Position numbers and translations under genes: made by a program
In this document: piece after piece, positions 47,857-62,204 of the stretch
Layout of the letters: the number at the start of each line of letters is the position of its first letter
Numbering within the stretch: the first letter of the stretch is position 1
Notes under the pieces: model-generated
The model's database searches: none
What the model saw: the letters and a program-made list of their open reading frames with translations, nothing else
Told to the model about the DNA's origin: nothing
NCBI RefSeq assembly: GCF_028769735.1
Contig: NC_088178.1
Span: 8,188,001 to 8,252,000 of the forward strand
Origin: Zonotrichia leucophrys gambelii
Taxonomy: Eukaryota > Chordata > Aves > Passeriformes > Passerellidae
Direction: 5' to 3'
Length of the DNA: 64,000 nt

Positions 47857-50800
47857 TTTTTCTAAGTTTTATTTCATGTATATCATAGGGTCAGTATAAA
47901 CGGTGATAGATCAATTCCTTAGCTGTCTGATTGACACATCTCCATGAAAGGCAGTGGTCTTTGCCAGCTCCCATCGGGGAATAGCAGGACAAGGCAAGGT
48001 TAGTGAACTCTTCCTGTTGATTGTCCCCTTAATCCTCTTATCTTTCCATTTACTTTGTTATTGTTGGAATTTTTTGGCTGAAGATATTAATATTTTCTAT
48101 TCTTATATAGTAGCATTTCTCAAAAAATCTACTAGAAGTAATCTAGCTACTTTTATCATCTTTGTTGCCAATAAAATCCTAATTCAATCTCTAAAGAACT
48201 GCCTCTGGAGACATGAGTTTATGGTAGCACAGACATTCAAACCTTGCAAGCTCTTTTACATTTTACTACTCACCAGCCAAGAAGGGAACAGAAGAAAGCC
48301 AAGAGTCACCAAGTTGGAAAAAAGCTTTTTTAAAATGTCACCACAGGTGTAATAAGTGCACTGTGAGAGTGATCCTTAAAAAACTTTTTTATGTAAAGTT
48401 CTAATAGGTAGGAGAATCCATCCCCTTGGTCACACTCAATGTACAGGGAAGGTTTGTGCAGTTTATCCTGAATATGTGTGGAACACATAGGAAGGCTGAA
48501 GTCCCCCCTCTGTATGTGGCTGCCGGTGTCCAGCTCAGTCTGTGTGCAAAGGCAGTGCAAGTACTGGGCGTCTCTACCAGCCAGGCTCACCATTTTTTTT
48601 AAAATAGGCACTTTGATAGAAAGGGGAAAAAAATTACTAATAAATGTGACATTTTGATTTTGTTTTTTAATAGAGTATTTTCAGGAAAACTAAACTAGAG
48701 ATGATTGAACAGCAGCATTGTATGCAGTTTAAATCCTCCTTAAGATGAAGGTCAACACAGGATTCTGAGATAAAAAAGACAGATTAAATATTTTGAACAT
48801 AAAATGCAGTTGATAATGAAATCTATAAATGGAAACCTTTTCTGTGTTTTGTAATGATAACACATGACATTTTGCTGTCCATATAAGCTTTAGCTTTCCT
48901 GTCAATATTATTGTGCTGCACTGGTTTCAGAAAAGGCATTAAACACTGTCAGAATGAAAACCATGTTTTAATAATAAAGCAATTATCATCCACTTATGAT
49001 GTGGGAATATAATTGGATTTTAATGTATTGAATCAAACACTATCTGCTTCAATAACAGTGTTGCTAAAGCTATCATCTATAATTTACTAGGAATGGAACA
49101 AAATTTGACATCAGGAATGTAAACTAAGCCCTGCAACAAATGTTTGTTGCAAAGATGCACAGATATCCAGCAAATTATTGCTGAAGGGTTCGAGAATTAG
49201 CATCAACCTCAGGTTTGATGTGTATTTTATTTTTAAGATGAAAGCAAGCTAAACTTTTAGATTTATGAAAAATAATTGGTCAAGCAGCAGCAGCAGCAGA
49301 AACCACATACTGGTGGTTGCCTAAGCATTATTTAAGAGAGATTTTGTTCAACAATCTCTGTTCCACTTCAAAAAAAACTTGTGATACAATTTCCAAACAT
49401 AAGGCATGGTCTCTGAATAATTGAACAAAATCTTTCCAAGATTCAGTAATTTTGTCTTTAGGTTTCCTTTTTCCCCCTTTTTTTAAAATCTTAGCTTCCA
49501 ATTTGTCATTTGGATGCCATTTTGTGAAAGGATATTAATATTTGTGAACTTGTAGGGCCAACTTTGCCTATGCAAATGCTTGTGGCTACACCTTTTATTA
49601 TTCAGGAATATATGACTGTTCATGTCTGCAGCTGTGTATTGTGTAGCTTGTGTGATCTGTTTTGAAAGTTTTGCTAAGAAATGTGGTAAACAGTGGAGAA
49701 AAAATTATTTCTTGCCATTTTAGATGCCTTTTAAGAAAACTTGCTTCTGTGTTGCTGATGCCTCAGTCCAAATATGCAAGTATAGTAATGCAAAGTGTTT
49801 AAAAGGCTGACTGCAATGATTAGTGGAGTCAGGAGCTTTGAAAGCCCTGTGTTTGTACACAGCAAACTTCAGCTTTGCTGCAAAACCAACAATATGGCAT
49901 TTTGTGTTGATTAAGCTATCAAGACACAACAGAATTCTTCTGGAAAATAATGATCCAGACTCTGTAGTGACATGAATCCTGTGTGCTGAAGAAAAACCAG
50001 ACCAATTCCTGCTTTTTGTTCCCTGCCTAGTTTTAGCAGCCAAGGTTTAGCATCATAAGTTTTGTAAAAGAGTAGAATATTAAGGTATTATTTTCAATAA
50101 ACACACATTTTGTATTGTTTTTCAGTATTGAGGAATATACTGAACAAAGGATTGAACTGATTTTAGAGTAACACTCCAAAAATAAAGATAAAATCTCACC
50201 AGGCCCTCTCTTGCTGGGTGCTCTGGTAGCAGGAGGATGGTGTAAAAAGCAGTGGCAGAAAATCACTCTGAGGCTTTGTGCTGTCTTTCTATCAGGGATG
50301 TTTTTATTACCCTGCAGGATAAGATACAGTGACCTTGTTAGGTTCCCCTCTCATTCCTGCTGTTTATTTGAACATAATGGACAGAAATGGAGCTTGCAAA
50401 GACACAAGAGTAAGTCCTGATTTTGTCATCTAAGCTGTGTAGATACAGGAATGTGCCAGGGCAGCTCATCTCCCAAAATGAAGCTCTCTGATAAAACATC
50501 TGAGAGTGTTTGCACTGTAATGTACCGGAGAAAAAACTAAGCTAGTGTTAAATGACTTCCTAATGAGAAATAGTCCAGCTGTGGCACGATGGTAAATCAT
50601 CCTCCCTCAGAGCTGGGCTGTTACAAATAGATTTCTGCTCCCAAACCCAACCACTGCTTATCTGCGCTGTGGGGAGGGGCAGGATGCTGCATCTGAGCTT
50701 GGGGCAGGGCCACTGTGGTGAAACATCTTGTTCTGTCCTCAGCAAGCCCTAAAGTCAGATTTGGCTGTGGTAGCACCTGCAATGAAGCTGTTAGTGCTGG

Positions 50801-53800
50801 CCTTTACCCTGACCTCTTGGCCATCACAAAGTGTGCAGGTATTGTGTGCCCTCCCCTTAGTGCACCAACCCAGCTTGGTCTAGGAGTAATCTCCAACAGC
50901 CAGCACAGCTTTATCTCTAGGAACAATTTTTATATTTGTCCCTGATTAATTTGTGTACACCCTGATAAAATTTCTTACTAATCCATGCAATAAACTTTAA
51001 AATCCCTGAACATGCTGTTTTTTAAAGAGAATACTGCCCAGCTCCTTTCTTCTAATTGACTTCTTTGCCTCTGGAACGTGTCCGCTAGAAATTATAGGGT
51101 GCTAAACATTCCCCTTCCTTCATAAAGTACTAAAATATGAAATGTTAGAAAATTCAGGCTTGCAGCCTCCTTAAGAAGTGACAACCAGCATAGCTTATAG
51201 CATCACAAAGTCCAAGGATTCACAGTAATACCCTTCCTAAACATGAATAGAGGAGATGCATATTCAGATGATTAAATGATTAGAGATGAGGAAAGCGTTC
51301 CATAGGAAGAGGATTTAAAAGATTGAAAGTGCTTACTTGGAGAAAAAATGCAGAGGATAAAGAAATATATAAATAAAATGTAATGCTGCAGAAGAAGTAA
51401 TTACTTTTGTTATGTACCAGTGATCTGTATTGCCAGACTAGAAAAAGGATTTAATGAACTTTAGAAAGGGACATGCTTAAAATGATAAATGCAAATTGTT
51501 GTTCTTTTTTAAAAAAAGGCCAAAGAATAGTTGATTTTAGGATTGTCATACACTTTCTGTGTTCTGTGCATAAGTTGGTGTGAAGAAGCCTGCAAGGCTG
51601 AAGCCATTCACAAATGGGTTTGGTTTTTGTTTGGTTTAAAGTGGGATGTTCATCCTTGGAGTTTAAGATAAAAACCTTTTGTTGGCACAGGTTTTTTGTC
51701 CCACCAAAGTGTTACCATTGGAGGCAAATCACAGCACGTTGTTTTGTCCTGAGAAAGTAATTGTTGTGTTCCGAAGCCATGCCTGTGCTGTTCCTGCCAA
51801 GGAACAATTTCTCTGTGGTATGCAGCTCGGGCAGTCAGCACGTGAGAGCAAAGTTCCAAGGGTCATGTTGCAGACCCTTTTCACCTTAAATTTTCTCTTG
51901 TTCAAGTCCTTGTGGTCCAGGCAGCCTGAGCAATTTTTGTCTTTTCTTGCTAATTGCTATGCACCTCAGCCCCAAGCACATGCACAATGAATCACTGCAA
52001 ATGTTCCTGGAAGGTCAGCTGAAGGTGGAGCTGCACCTTGTAGGAGTTTTGGAGGTAGCACCTGTGTGGCAAAGACTTATACCTGTAACACAGGCTGTTT
52101 GAGAGAAATCTCCATCAGAAAGAAACCCCCAACTATTTCCAAGTGAAAACTGTTGCAGTGGTAAAACTTCAGCTTTAAACTTTGAGCTGTTTCAGTTGTA
52201 GTGCTGTTAAGAAATAAAAAAACAACCCACAAAAATCCCCAGCAGTAGAATATTGTTATAAAGACATACATTTTTCCCAGCTCTAAGATGTGGTTATTTT
52301 TGGTGGAACTAATAAAGTATTCACTTTCAAGCTCATACTGATCGCAGGAAATATCATGCCTTTTAATCAAAAGCTGAGGAAAGAGAAAATAAAAATAGTT
52401 CTGTAATCTCAACTATAGTATTTGCTGTTACTCCTATATGTAAATGCAGACCTTTGTGTGAAAGAGAGCAGTCTGGTTAACAAAAGAAGGCATATTAGTA
52501 AGAACTTAAATTAGTTGGGCTTTAAAATGAGTGAATGTTGTCACAAGGTGAAATTTAATTAAAGCTGACATTATTTCTAGCTGCTGTCATTCCCTGTGTT
52601 AGCAGGAAAACATTAAGGACCTCAATATAGCCAGATTGAGAAGATGTTTTATATAAATCATGCTACATATTTGGTTAAAAGGTATATTCTGAATTTACAC
52701 TAGACATTGGAATGTTGTATCATGTAGCTGGGGATAAGTGGAGCAAGATAAGAACCCTTTTCTGCTTCAGAGCCAAACCTGGATATCTTCCAGAGGTGCC
52801 AGGTTCTGCAGATATTCAGGATATGGCCAAGAAGAGCCCATTCCTGGGGAGCACACAGTGCTGTCCCCAGTGCCTGGGAGCCAGTAACTTGAGATTCCTT
52901 ACTCTGCCTTCTCTTCCTCTTGTGGGCAAACCTCAACTTGATAAATAATTTTCTCCTCTGCCATTATTTAAAGAGAGAAACAAAAGGCTTGAAATACCTC
53001 AGATAAACCTGCCAGGATGCAGTAGTGAATGGTCACTAGAATAAAAAATGCATTCAGTACCTAATTGTAGGCTTTCTGCAACCTTAAGACTAACAAAAAT
53101 TGATTACTACATCTGTTCCCTGTAAAAATGACATTTTGAAGTATTTTATTTCCAGTACAACCAATTCTCTTTTTTCCAAAATTTCACTTTTGAAGGAAAT
53201 AAATTTTGAAGGGTTTGAAATTCTCAAAAGCAACTGAATTTAGGAGTCAAAATGGTAAGGTTCCTGGCTCATAAAGACCAGCCCTCAGATCTTGTAGTCT
53301 GATACAGCCAGCAAGATTTTATAGTCATGGCTGGACAGAAAGATTAATGGCTTGGGAAGATTCTCAGATGCAGTTCTGTAAAGCCAGGAACAAATCCTGT
53401 GAATCCTTGGAGCAGATGAGACTGTGGGAGCTAATGAGCTCACGCCTGCACAGCAGGGCTGCTGAGTGGTAGCAATTCCCTCCATGCTTTTCATCTCTAA
53501 ATCCTTCAGTAAAGTTTCCAGGGCTTCCAGGCAGCCTGAAAGTTTTGAAGGTCCATCAGCTAAAGGGACAGAAAGGGGAGGCATTTTGTGCCATGGATCT
53601 CTGGAGAAATGCTTTCCCTAACTCAAATTCTGTATAATTTTTTTTTGTCAGGACCACAGGAGCTCATTCCTGTCTCTGTGCAGGTGCATGAGGGACCAGA
53701 GTGGTTGGGCACTCAGTGGTGTGGCTGTGCAAATGCTGCTGCCTGTTACAGTCACACCTTCTGTACTGATGCCTTGGATTTTAGCTTTTCTACTTTTCAT

Positions 53801-53849
53801 ATATTTGTAATCCTGCAGTTCTTTAGTGCACAGCTCTGAACTCCATACA
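47857..53849. other. AT-rich non-coding sequence, no gene seen
   Basis: The longest frame is 132 codons (plus strand, 47954-48352), with no domain. An (AGC)5 run lies at 49283-49298. Patches at 50570-50900 and 53280-53580 are GC-richer but carry no recognised repeat or exon. Confidence 0.72.
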
Positions 53850-54208
53850 GAGTGTGAGCTGCTGCTTTCCCATGTGGGTCAGACACAGCAATTCCTCTCC
53901 AGGCCTGGGAATCAAGGACACCTCTCTGCCTCAGGCCTCAGGAGATGGAAACAGAAGTGAGCTGGGGGGAGCAAACTCGGAGTAAATGATTTCATTGCCT
54001 GAAGGTGCAATTGGGAGATTAACCCCCAATATGCAAATAGGCCAAACTTATTGAAGTGTGAAAACCCATTGTCCAATTTTGGGTGTAGCCCCTGAGGGGA
54101 GCTTGGTCTGCCTGAAATGTACCTGGAGGCCCTTCAATAAATATAATTGCTTTTCATTCCCTAAATTTTTTCTGGCCTATATTTTTAAGCGCTTCCAACA
54201 AGGCATCA
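53850..54208 (+). mobile_element. Endogenous retrovirus LTR, 3' part recognisable
   Basis: The segment 'gtgtgaaaacccattgtccaattttgggtgtagcccctgaggggagc' leads to 'ctgaaatgtacctggaggcccttc' and an AATAAA at 54136-54141. The following 67 bases end in 'ttccaacaaggcatca'. A polyadenylation signal followed by a pyrimidine-rich U5 and a CA terminus (54207-54208) is the layout of the R/U5 end of avian ERV LTRs. The 5' boundary is a guess. I could not find the target-site duplication, and no primer-binding site or gag follows convincingly, so a solo LTR is likeliest. Confidence 0.5.
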
Positions 54209-57200
54209 TGGCCATACCAGACTTTGAGTTTGGGTTTTCACACTTGCACTTGTTTGATTTATTTATCAGTTTTAGAAAGGGTGTGTTCTGCCATGGAAAT
54301 TTCAAATGGTACCATCATGCTTCCAAGGCTAACAGGTTAGAGACATCCCATCAGAGCGAATGTAAAAAACTTGATTTAATTTTTTGCTTAGAAATTTAAA
54401 TGTCAAGCTTCATATCTTGCTGGAGAAACTGTCTAGGCTCTGAAATTCTTGATGCAGTGCTGGTTTTTAATCAGGCAATAAGATGAACTTCAAGGTTAGA
54501 TGAACTGAAAACTCTTATTACAGAGTCCTTAAAAGTTAGTATTATTTGTAAAATCAGTTGTGTTATAATAACTCTTACAGGTCTCATTTGAATACCTTTG
54601 AAGCTGATGGGATTTGCATATAAATCCGTATTCTTAAAGTAACATAGGAGCTGGTTTTAGAGCTCCAAACAGACTTTGTGATAAAACTTTCTCTGAGTTT
54701 GAAAATTTAAATGGTAATTGTGTCCACACAATCCCCTTAATCCTCACCATGGAGAGCATTGGAGGCACTCCCTGGACCTGTAATTACTTCAGGGGTGTGA
54801 AACAGAGTCTTAAGATCAATATAAAAATGTTCTAATCTTCTTAGCAATTATCCCAAATGGTGAAATTCAGTATTGTAAGTGGCCTTATTCTGGAACAGCC
54901 CTTTCCTCCTGGAGCCCCTGAACATGGCAGCACTAAAGGGTTTCTTCCCAGGGCAGCCACAGGGCTCTCCTTGGCAGAATTCCCCCTTTTCTCCTTGTCC
55001 AAGCCTTCCTCCTGGAGCCTCCCACCTCTCTGCAGATCCATCTTTGCTCCCCAGAGCCTGCAGCACCCAGAAGACAATGCTGTTTTCTGCTCAGTGTGGC
55101 TCCTTGGAAGGTGTTTGTTAATGCGGCAGTAATCTGTTGTGAGTCACTTTGCTCAGTGCTCTAGATCTTGACTGTTGTTCTCTATTTATAGCTGAATTCC
55201 CTCAAGGTTTCTAAAGACCTTTTTCATTCAAACACCATTCATACATTTTTAAAAAATAAGGTTTTCTTTGTACTTCTGTTTGAAAATGTTCCCATGCTAA
55301 AATACAGAACAACCAAGAATATTAAAAAGTTGTCTGATGAATGCTTTTCTGAATGGAAAAAGCAGTTGATACAAGATTTTACTTTTTTTTTTTTCCTGTT
55401 TTCTAGTGATGTTCTTTTAGATGCAATTTAAAAAAAATCTCCAGGGGCTCCTCAGGAGTTAGGCCTTTACCTGTTTTCCTGCCATTATTAACTCCTGCAT
55501 CCTGGCAGCTCTTGCTGGAGAAGTTATCACTAACATTCACTGTCATCGTTAGGAGACAACTTTAAACTGATTGGGGTATTTATCAAAGGTGGTGTTGGCA
55601 CTCTCAGCTGAACTATAAATCATCCTCACTGCCTCATGCTTTGTCACTCTCTGAAGCCTGACCCTTATTTTATTAATCCACAGGAGAAAATACATTAGAG
55701 AGGAGTGTATTGAAAGAACAATAAATTAGCTGAATGGTCTTTAATAGACATTGCTGTCTGCAGAGAACTGGGTAAATCTCAACAGTAAAAAAGCAGAGAA
55801 GTTTTGCATGTGGATGCTAAGGAAATAATTATTTCAAATGATTATGTCTTGTTCCATAAATGATATTATTTAGTCTACATGATTTTGTAAAGTGGTTCAA
55901 GCTGTCCCCCCAGTAATCAATCTGATCATATTCCCAAATATACAAATTAGTTTTATGCCATTAGTTGTTCTGTTGCAATTAGCAAAGTAGATTTGCATTC
56001 TTCATGACCCTGAGCTCTTACTTAAAATGCTATTCCACATAAATCCATAATTTTTTCTGAAAAAGAGCACAAAATATAGGAAAGTCCAATGTCAGAAATC
56101 TCTCATCCCAGAATAAGAATTAAAATAGAAAACTTTGCAACCTGTCTTGTGTCTTTTTAATACACTTGAAATATATCCTCAGTTCCTAAAGGAAACTTCA
56201 TGGAAATGTTGGGTGGCTACAGTTACAGTTTCATGGACTTGCAACAGTAACTACATGTACAAACCATCAGTTGGATTGCTCTGTTCATTCATTCCATTGT
56301 GAAAAAAAACAGCATTGAAATGAAGGTAATTTAGGTTTCATCTTCCTTACATCCTCCTGTGAAATACCTTCTAAATCCAACAGTAAAACAACATAAAGGC
56401 AGAAAACTGGCATTTGTTTCAGCATGTGTATGACAAAAAAAAAAATCCCATCTCAGTCTATAATGAACAATTGAACACGAAAATGTGAAATGTTCTTAGC
56501 TGCAGAACTGTGTTACTGGAATATAACACAGGACAAAAAAGCTAAAAATATTTTGTGGGATTATTCTCCTAAGTGGAATTATGCCAGGTGGTGCAGCATA
56601 AAGCAATCATTCTGCCTGATGTGCATCCACACTGCTGTAAGTGCACAGGCTGGCTGGTAAAGAAGGCAGTGGCAGCTAATGACAGCTCCTGAGGGTCACA
56701 GCTGCCCAATGGCCATGAGGTGTCACTGAGGGGGGAATGACAGGGAATGGGAGCAGGGAGCTGGTAAATGTGCCTGCTGCTGAGAGAAATGGCAGTGTGG
56801 ATGCCGGCTGGAAAATTAAACTTGTACCTTTCAATTAAGTCAGTTGGTTTCTTTCAATTGAGTTAGAAACACACACAATCTGTTAGAACATCTCTGGTGA
56901 GAGCTTAATATCATGAAGTGCAGTAATTTGATCATCTGCGGTCATCTGAGCAGCACTAAGTTTATCCCTTGGGCAATGCCATTGACTTCCCTGGAACTAC
57001 TCCAGGGAGCAGTTGAGCCCTGTGCTCAGGGGAGGAACAAACATTACACAGGTTTGATCACACTGTGTTTGTAGCAGAGCAGCTTTAATGTTCTAAACAT
57101 CTTCATCCCGGTAATTTTCAGCTATTTACTTACCTGCTCATTTCAGAGGCAGAATTGGAATGTGTAGACTTGGAGTTCATTTATTGCGTGGTTACAAACA

Positions 57201-60200
57201 GCTGAACCAGCAGCTTCAGAAAATGCCCACGTTTTCAACCACAGATAATATTTATGTTCTTTTGTGTTTAACTGGGCTTAATTAGCGTTCTCATGCTGGA
57301 TGAAAACAATAATTTATAATAATTACTGTTGCTGTCTGATCAAGGTTTCCTTTCACCTGCAAATCATTTGGAAAAGTGAGGGGCTGCCCTGAGTGGTGCT
57401 GGGGGAATGGAGCTGGCTGGGAGGGCAGTGCAGCAGGAGCACATTGCTCAGCATCACCAGGTGGAGCCTGGGGACCATCAGAGGACACCAGAGCAGGGCA
57501 GAACTCACTGTAAACACCTCCACTCTGAGGTTGGCAGGCAGGTCTCTAACGAACTTCAATTAACCCCAAATCTCTTCAAAGATGAAAATCTTTTAAGATT
57601 ATGACATGAATTGCTCTTTTGTAGTGCAGGTATTCTAACCTGCCCCATCCAGTCATGTTTTGACTGAGATAAGCAAGAGACTCCTCAGACTTTTAAACTG
57701 CTGCCAAATTTAAGAATAAACGTGGTTCTTTGTAGTAATAATAACTTTATCATAGAAAATAGGCAATGAGGCTGAAAATTTTAAGATATAGTTGCACCAA
57801 AACCAATAAAACTCTTATCGTAGAGCGAAGATTTTAATTAAAAAATGAATGAAACTGGCACAAAGTGCCCTGAGAGAACAGTATGAAAGTGCAATTTGAC
57901 AGAGGTCTGAACAGTTAAACTGAGTCTTTCAACAACCTATATAAAATATTTTTGGGCAGATACGGTGGCAGCTAATGCAGCATTTCCAGGGACCAGCTTT
58001 TGGAATCTGCTTCCTTTCATCTAATTTGCAGATGCAACTTTTGATGTAGAAATAGTGGAAAGTTTATGTTCTCCTAAAGGAATAAAGTTTTACTTTGGGA
58101 AATATGGTATATATACAGGATAGATTGAATAGAGTTTGGTCGGTGCCCAGTTCACTTGGTACGAGCCTGGTGAGATGTTGGACTGCAGCTAAACAATTAT
58201 TCAAAGCTGGTTTCCAAGGGGAAACTGGATTTTCATTCTTTTGCCAGTGAATATTTATGCAAAGTGAAACAGGATCTCCAGGACTAAATTTAAACCCTTT
58301 AATTTTGGGATATTTGTGTTGTATGCATTCAGACAAGTATGTTCCTATAGCATCCAGAGGGGGAAGGTGAAAAGTGCAGGGCTGCAGAGGATCCAAGCTC
58401 TGATTCACACCAAGTGATGTCTCACATCTCTCCTAGTGAACCTAAAATCAAGGATTTAGAAATTGATGTCTCAGATTTCTAGGCTGAGCACTTTAAATGC
58501 CCAAATCCTGCTTGCCTGAAAAGAAAATTAGGATCTCAGGAGATGAAGTGCCCTGAAAATGGTGCTTACATGTACAAGTTACCTGATAGTTGCAAAGTAC
58601 TTTGCCTTATGATAATTTACCTTAAAGTAAATTTATTGTCTAAGCATAAGATTAGAAAATATTCAAAGATGGTAATTGAGAATTCATGACAACTGAGATA
58701 CATTTAAACCATTTTAAACTAAACTGAATATGTCCTGAACTTAGATTTCCTCAAAATTTATTCACAATTACAAATCACTGCTGGAGGATATTGAATCTCT
58801 TCTATCAGTACTAAATCCCATAAAACATATAATAAATTGTGAGTGCCTAGGTATTTATTTAGAAATGTTTTTCTTGATGTCCTGCTAAGAAAGGCTATAA
58901 GGAATGAAATAGAAGGCAGCCACACACACACAGGCGTTCAGCAGGCAATGCTGTTGGCTATAAGGGAAGAGAAAGTGAAATGCTGTGATTTTCTATGAAA
59001 TATTATCACCACTTCCAGTGGAGGACATACACTGATTTAGAAGCTCAGGAATTCAGCCACCAAGTGGGACATGGGGATCAGGGTTCAGTGGGCACTCACT
59101 CCAGATGATAAAGGAAAAGGTCAAAAGTTATTTTCAGGGGTGTTTAGTACTGCTATTTGTACCTTGCTTCTCCCTTTCAAAGACGGGCAGCTTCAGAGCA
59201 TCTGGAGTAGTGGCACTGCAGACTACACTACTATGAAATAAATAAATTGAATCATAAGGGAATTTTTCACTGCATATGGCTTGCCGGAGGAAATTTTCTC
59301 AGTCAATGACCCACAGTTTATTTCAGAAAAATTTGACATGTTGCTAGGTCTAAATGCAGTGAAGTATGACAAAGTTGCTTCATTTCATGAAGCATCAAAT
59401 GGAGCACTGGAACTTTTTTTTTCAAACCATTAACCAGAGAATCTCACTAACAATACATTATCAGAAAACTGCAGTCAGTTTTCTTCTGTTTGTTTGTTTG
59501 TTTTCATTTGGTGGTATTTTTGCCTTTTTTATTTTTTTCTTTCCTTTTTTTTCAGTACAAACCCAATGCTTTGTATGTCACAACAAAAGAAACATTTAGT
59601 TTTTAGTTTAGAAATACACTGAGAAGTCCTGAGGCTTGTGCTGTTCCCTTGACACACTGCTGGGGGCTGTGGCAGCTGTGTGAGCTGAGGTACCAGAGCC
59701 TTTCTGGCTGCAGTCACAAGAGCTGCCCTTCTCCTAAAGCTCAGCCCTTGGCCTGGAGGACAAGGGGTGCTTTTATTCCCTTTGTCCTCTCAGCCAGATC
59801 AGAAAATTTTCCAGAATTTGAAATTCTGTGTAAAGAGGAAGCCAAGGTGAGAGCAAGGAGAGCAATGGGCAAGTGTGTCAGACAAGTTGTTTCTTACAAG
59901 GCTTTGAAGAGTTTGTTTTCCTGCTTTCCTGGGGAAGTTCATGGCATTACTGTTCAAAGTTATCACAGAGACTAAAATAAATGAGGAATAATGATTGATA
60001 TTGAGAACAATGGGGTTTTGGTGTCCTATCGGATGAATTAATTCCTCAGCTGACAATCAAGTTATCAATACTCAGCTGGCTTTCCTACCACTGATTAATT
60101 ATGGGGCCAGTTCTGTTGGACATACAACAAATATTTTGAAGTGTCTTACAATTGCTGTAAGTTTAATACTGTTTAATTAAGTAGAATGGCAGCAAAGATT

Positions 60201-62204
60201 GGTTCTTACTATTTGCCTGTGTGGTGTGCAGTACCATGGCCTTACAAAACGATTCTATTAATAGAGTATATAAAAGAAATTAATGCTCTGTCCAAAGATG
60301 CATGCAAAGTGTTAGGAAATTTTAATCAACCCACTTAAGGCTTTGTAAATTGTAAGTTTGCTTGAGTGAATCTAGTAGAGCTGAGAAAATTAGTTGGCCT
60401 CACAATGTGAATGATAATAAATGGTGTATGAATATTTCAGAGGTACAACTTAAAATGTGAGGGTTTATTTTATTTTCAGGGAGCATTTTCATTAGTTTTT
60501 AACCTTTTCTGGGTTTTACTTGTGATTTTTCTTCTTGTATTTTGGAATTGCTTATGACTTGCGTGACTCAGCAGTGAAAGGAAAAAGCTGGTAATCAATT
60601 TTAGAACACGGCAGGTGGGAACTCATCTGGTTTAGTTTATCATAACCACACAGAAGTGAACTTACCTGAAATTACCTTTGAAACACAGAGGGTAGGTCTC
60701 AGTATAAGTTATATTTTCCTGTGTTAAGGGGTAGATATGCTCAGGGAGGGGTTCACAGAGGCCAAAGCCAACCTCCCCTCCCTTTCTCCCAGGTGGGCAC
60801 ATCTGTTCCCCATCACACCGTGTAGCTGCTCAGCTCTGCAAAACTCCTTCTTCTCTGCTTCCATTCCTGCATCTGTGCCTGCATGGAAATCACTGAAAAG
60901 CTCAGAGCATTTTTGCCAGATGATGTGTTTGAAAATCATCTCAGTCTATCTGTACTTTGACACAGACAACTCAAGGAACAGTCTGAGCTCCTCGGGGAGG
61001 ACTCTGTCAGTTCAGAGCTGTGGTCAGGGCACAGGGACAGGGTGTGAAATGACAATGTCATGAACTTGCCAAGTGATTCCTGCCAGCTCGCTGGGGGTCT
61101 GGCCAAAGCCCTCAGCGTGATGGACAGCACAAGGACAGGGGAGCCTTTGCCCTGTGGCAGCTAAAGGATGGCTGATGATGAATGGAAATGACTCCCAATC
61201 CAGTGGAGCACATTAGATCTTACAAACACAGCTGAGCTGGCTACAGATTACTTGTGGGCCTGAATGACTTTCCTTTAAATAGGTGTTCTACCATGCACAC
61301 CATGCATGTTTGGTTGGTTGGGGGTTTTCCCCACTGCCTCCTACTTGCCAAATATGGAGATTCTGTGTTGGCTTTGATTTGTGGATTGTTGTTGTTGAGG
61401 TTCTTCTTCGTACTCATTACCTCATTTTTTGAGGCGACTTCAGCTTTTAGTTCTGTGGGATTTTCTGTTTTCACACTACATGGGTTTTCCCCACATTGTT
61501 TCTCTCTGTATTTTGCATATAGAAAAAAAAAACCAAATTTACACAGACCATTGCAGGATACACTCAGGTCAAACAGTTCTAAAATGAAATTACAACATTT
61601 GAAAGGAAATCTCATTCTCTGTTTTTGTAGTCCATGTAAATAAACTCAGAAGAATACAGACCTGCTACAGAATAACATTTCAGGACTTGGAGAGTGATAA
61701 CTTTATAGTGCACTTTGACCTCCTTCTAACTGAAGTAATTCTCCAGGGAAAATTATGGACACACACACAGTCTAGAGATTTCTTTTTAAATAAAATGATT
61801 TAATAAAATGCTGAAATTAATGCTATCTCTCTCTTAAATCTAGGAATGTAATTTTTGTTAATATTACATTGTGTGGGCAGGAACTGAGGACTCCTGTATC
61901 TCATAGTGCATAATCTCTGTATTTGGAGTTATTCTTCTTGCAAAGGATTTAATATTAGGACTGTTCAGAATTATAACTTGACTTTCACAAGTAATGTTGG
62001 ATATCAATTGGGCGTTACTTAGAAAAGGAAAGTTACAAGAAAAGTTTGAATAAATAAAAGTCATTATTGTAGGATCCCTGCTAGATTTCATCCTTGAGAT
62101 ATTCTCTAAATTACATTAAATGGAAGAATCAGTTTATCCATGCTTTTTCTATTATTTCAGGAATTCAATTTTTAATGGTTTTCTATTGCTCTCCAATACT
62201 GAAA
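54209..62204. other. AT-rich non-coding sequence, no gene seen
   Basis: Only short frames. The minus-strand frame at 58064-58408 (114 codons) has a faint retroviral-integrase-like look, treated under findings. Contains a T12 run at 55383-55394, (CA)n shorter than 14 bp near 58920, (TTTG)4 near 59487, and T-rich low-complexity sequence at 59487-59551. GC-richer segments at 54880-55080, 57380-57540, 59640-59760 and 60740-61150 hold nothing I can name. Confidence 0.7.

Noticed and set aside
55383..55394. T12 run considered as a second antisense poly(A) tail
   Set aside because: There is no polyadenylation signal at the right distance on the minus strand. It is likely a plain homopolymer.
61241..61643. 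Overlapping 124- and 129-codon frames on opposite strands
   Set aside because: They are mutual shadows with low-complexity composition, and neither shows a domain.
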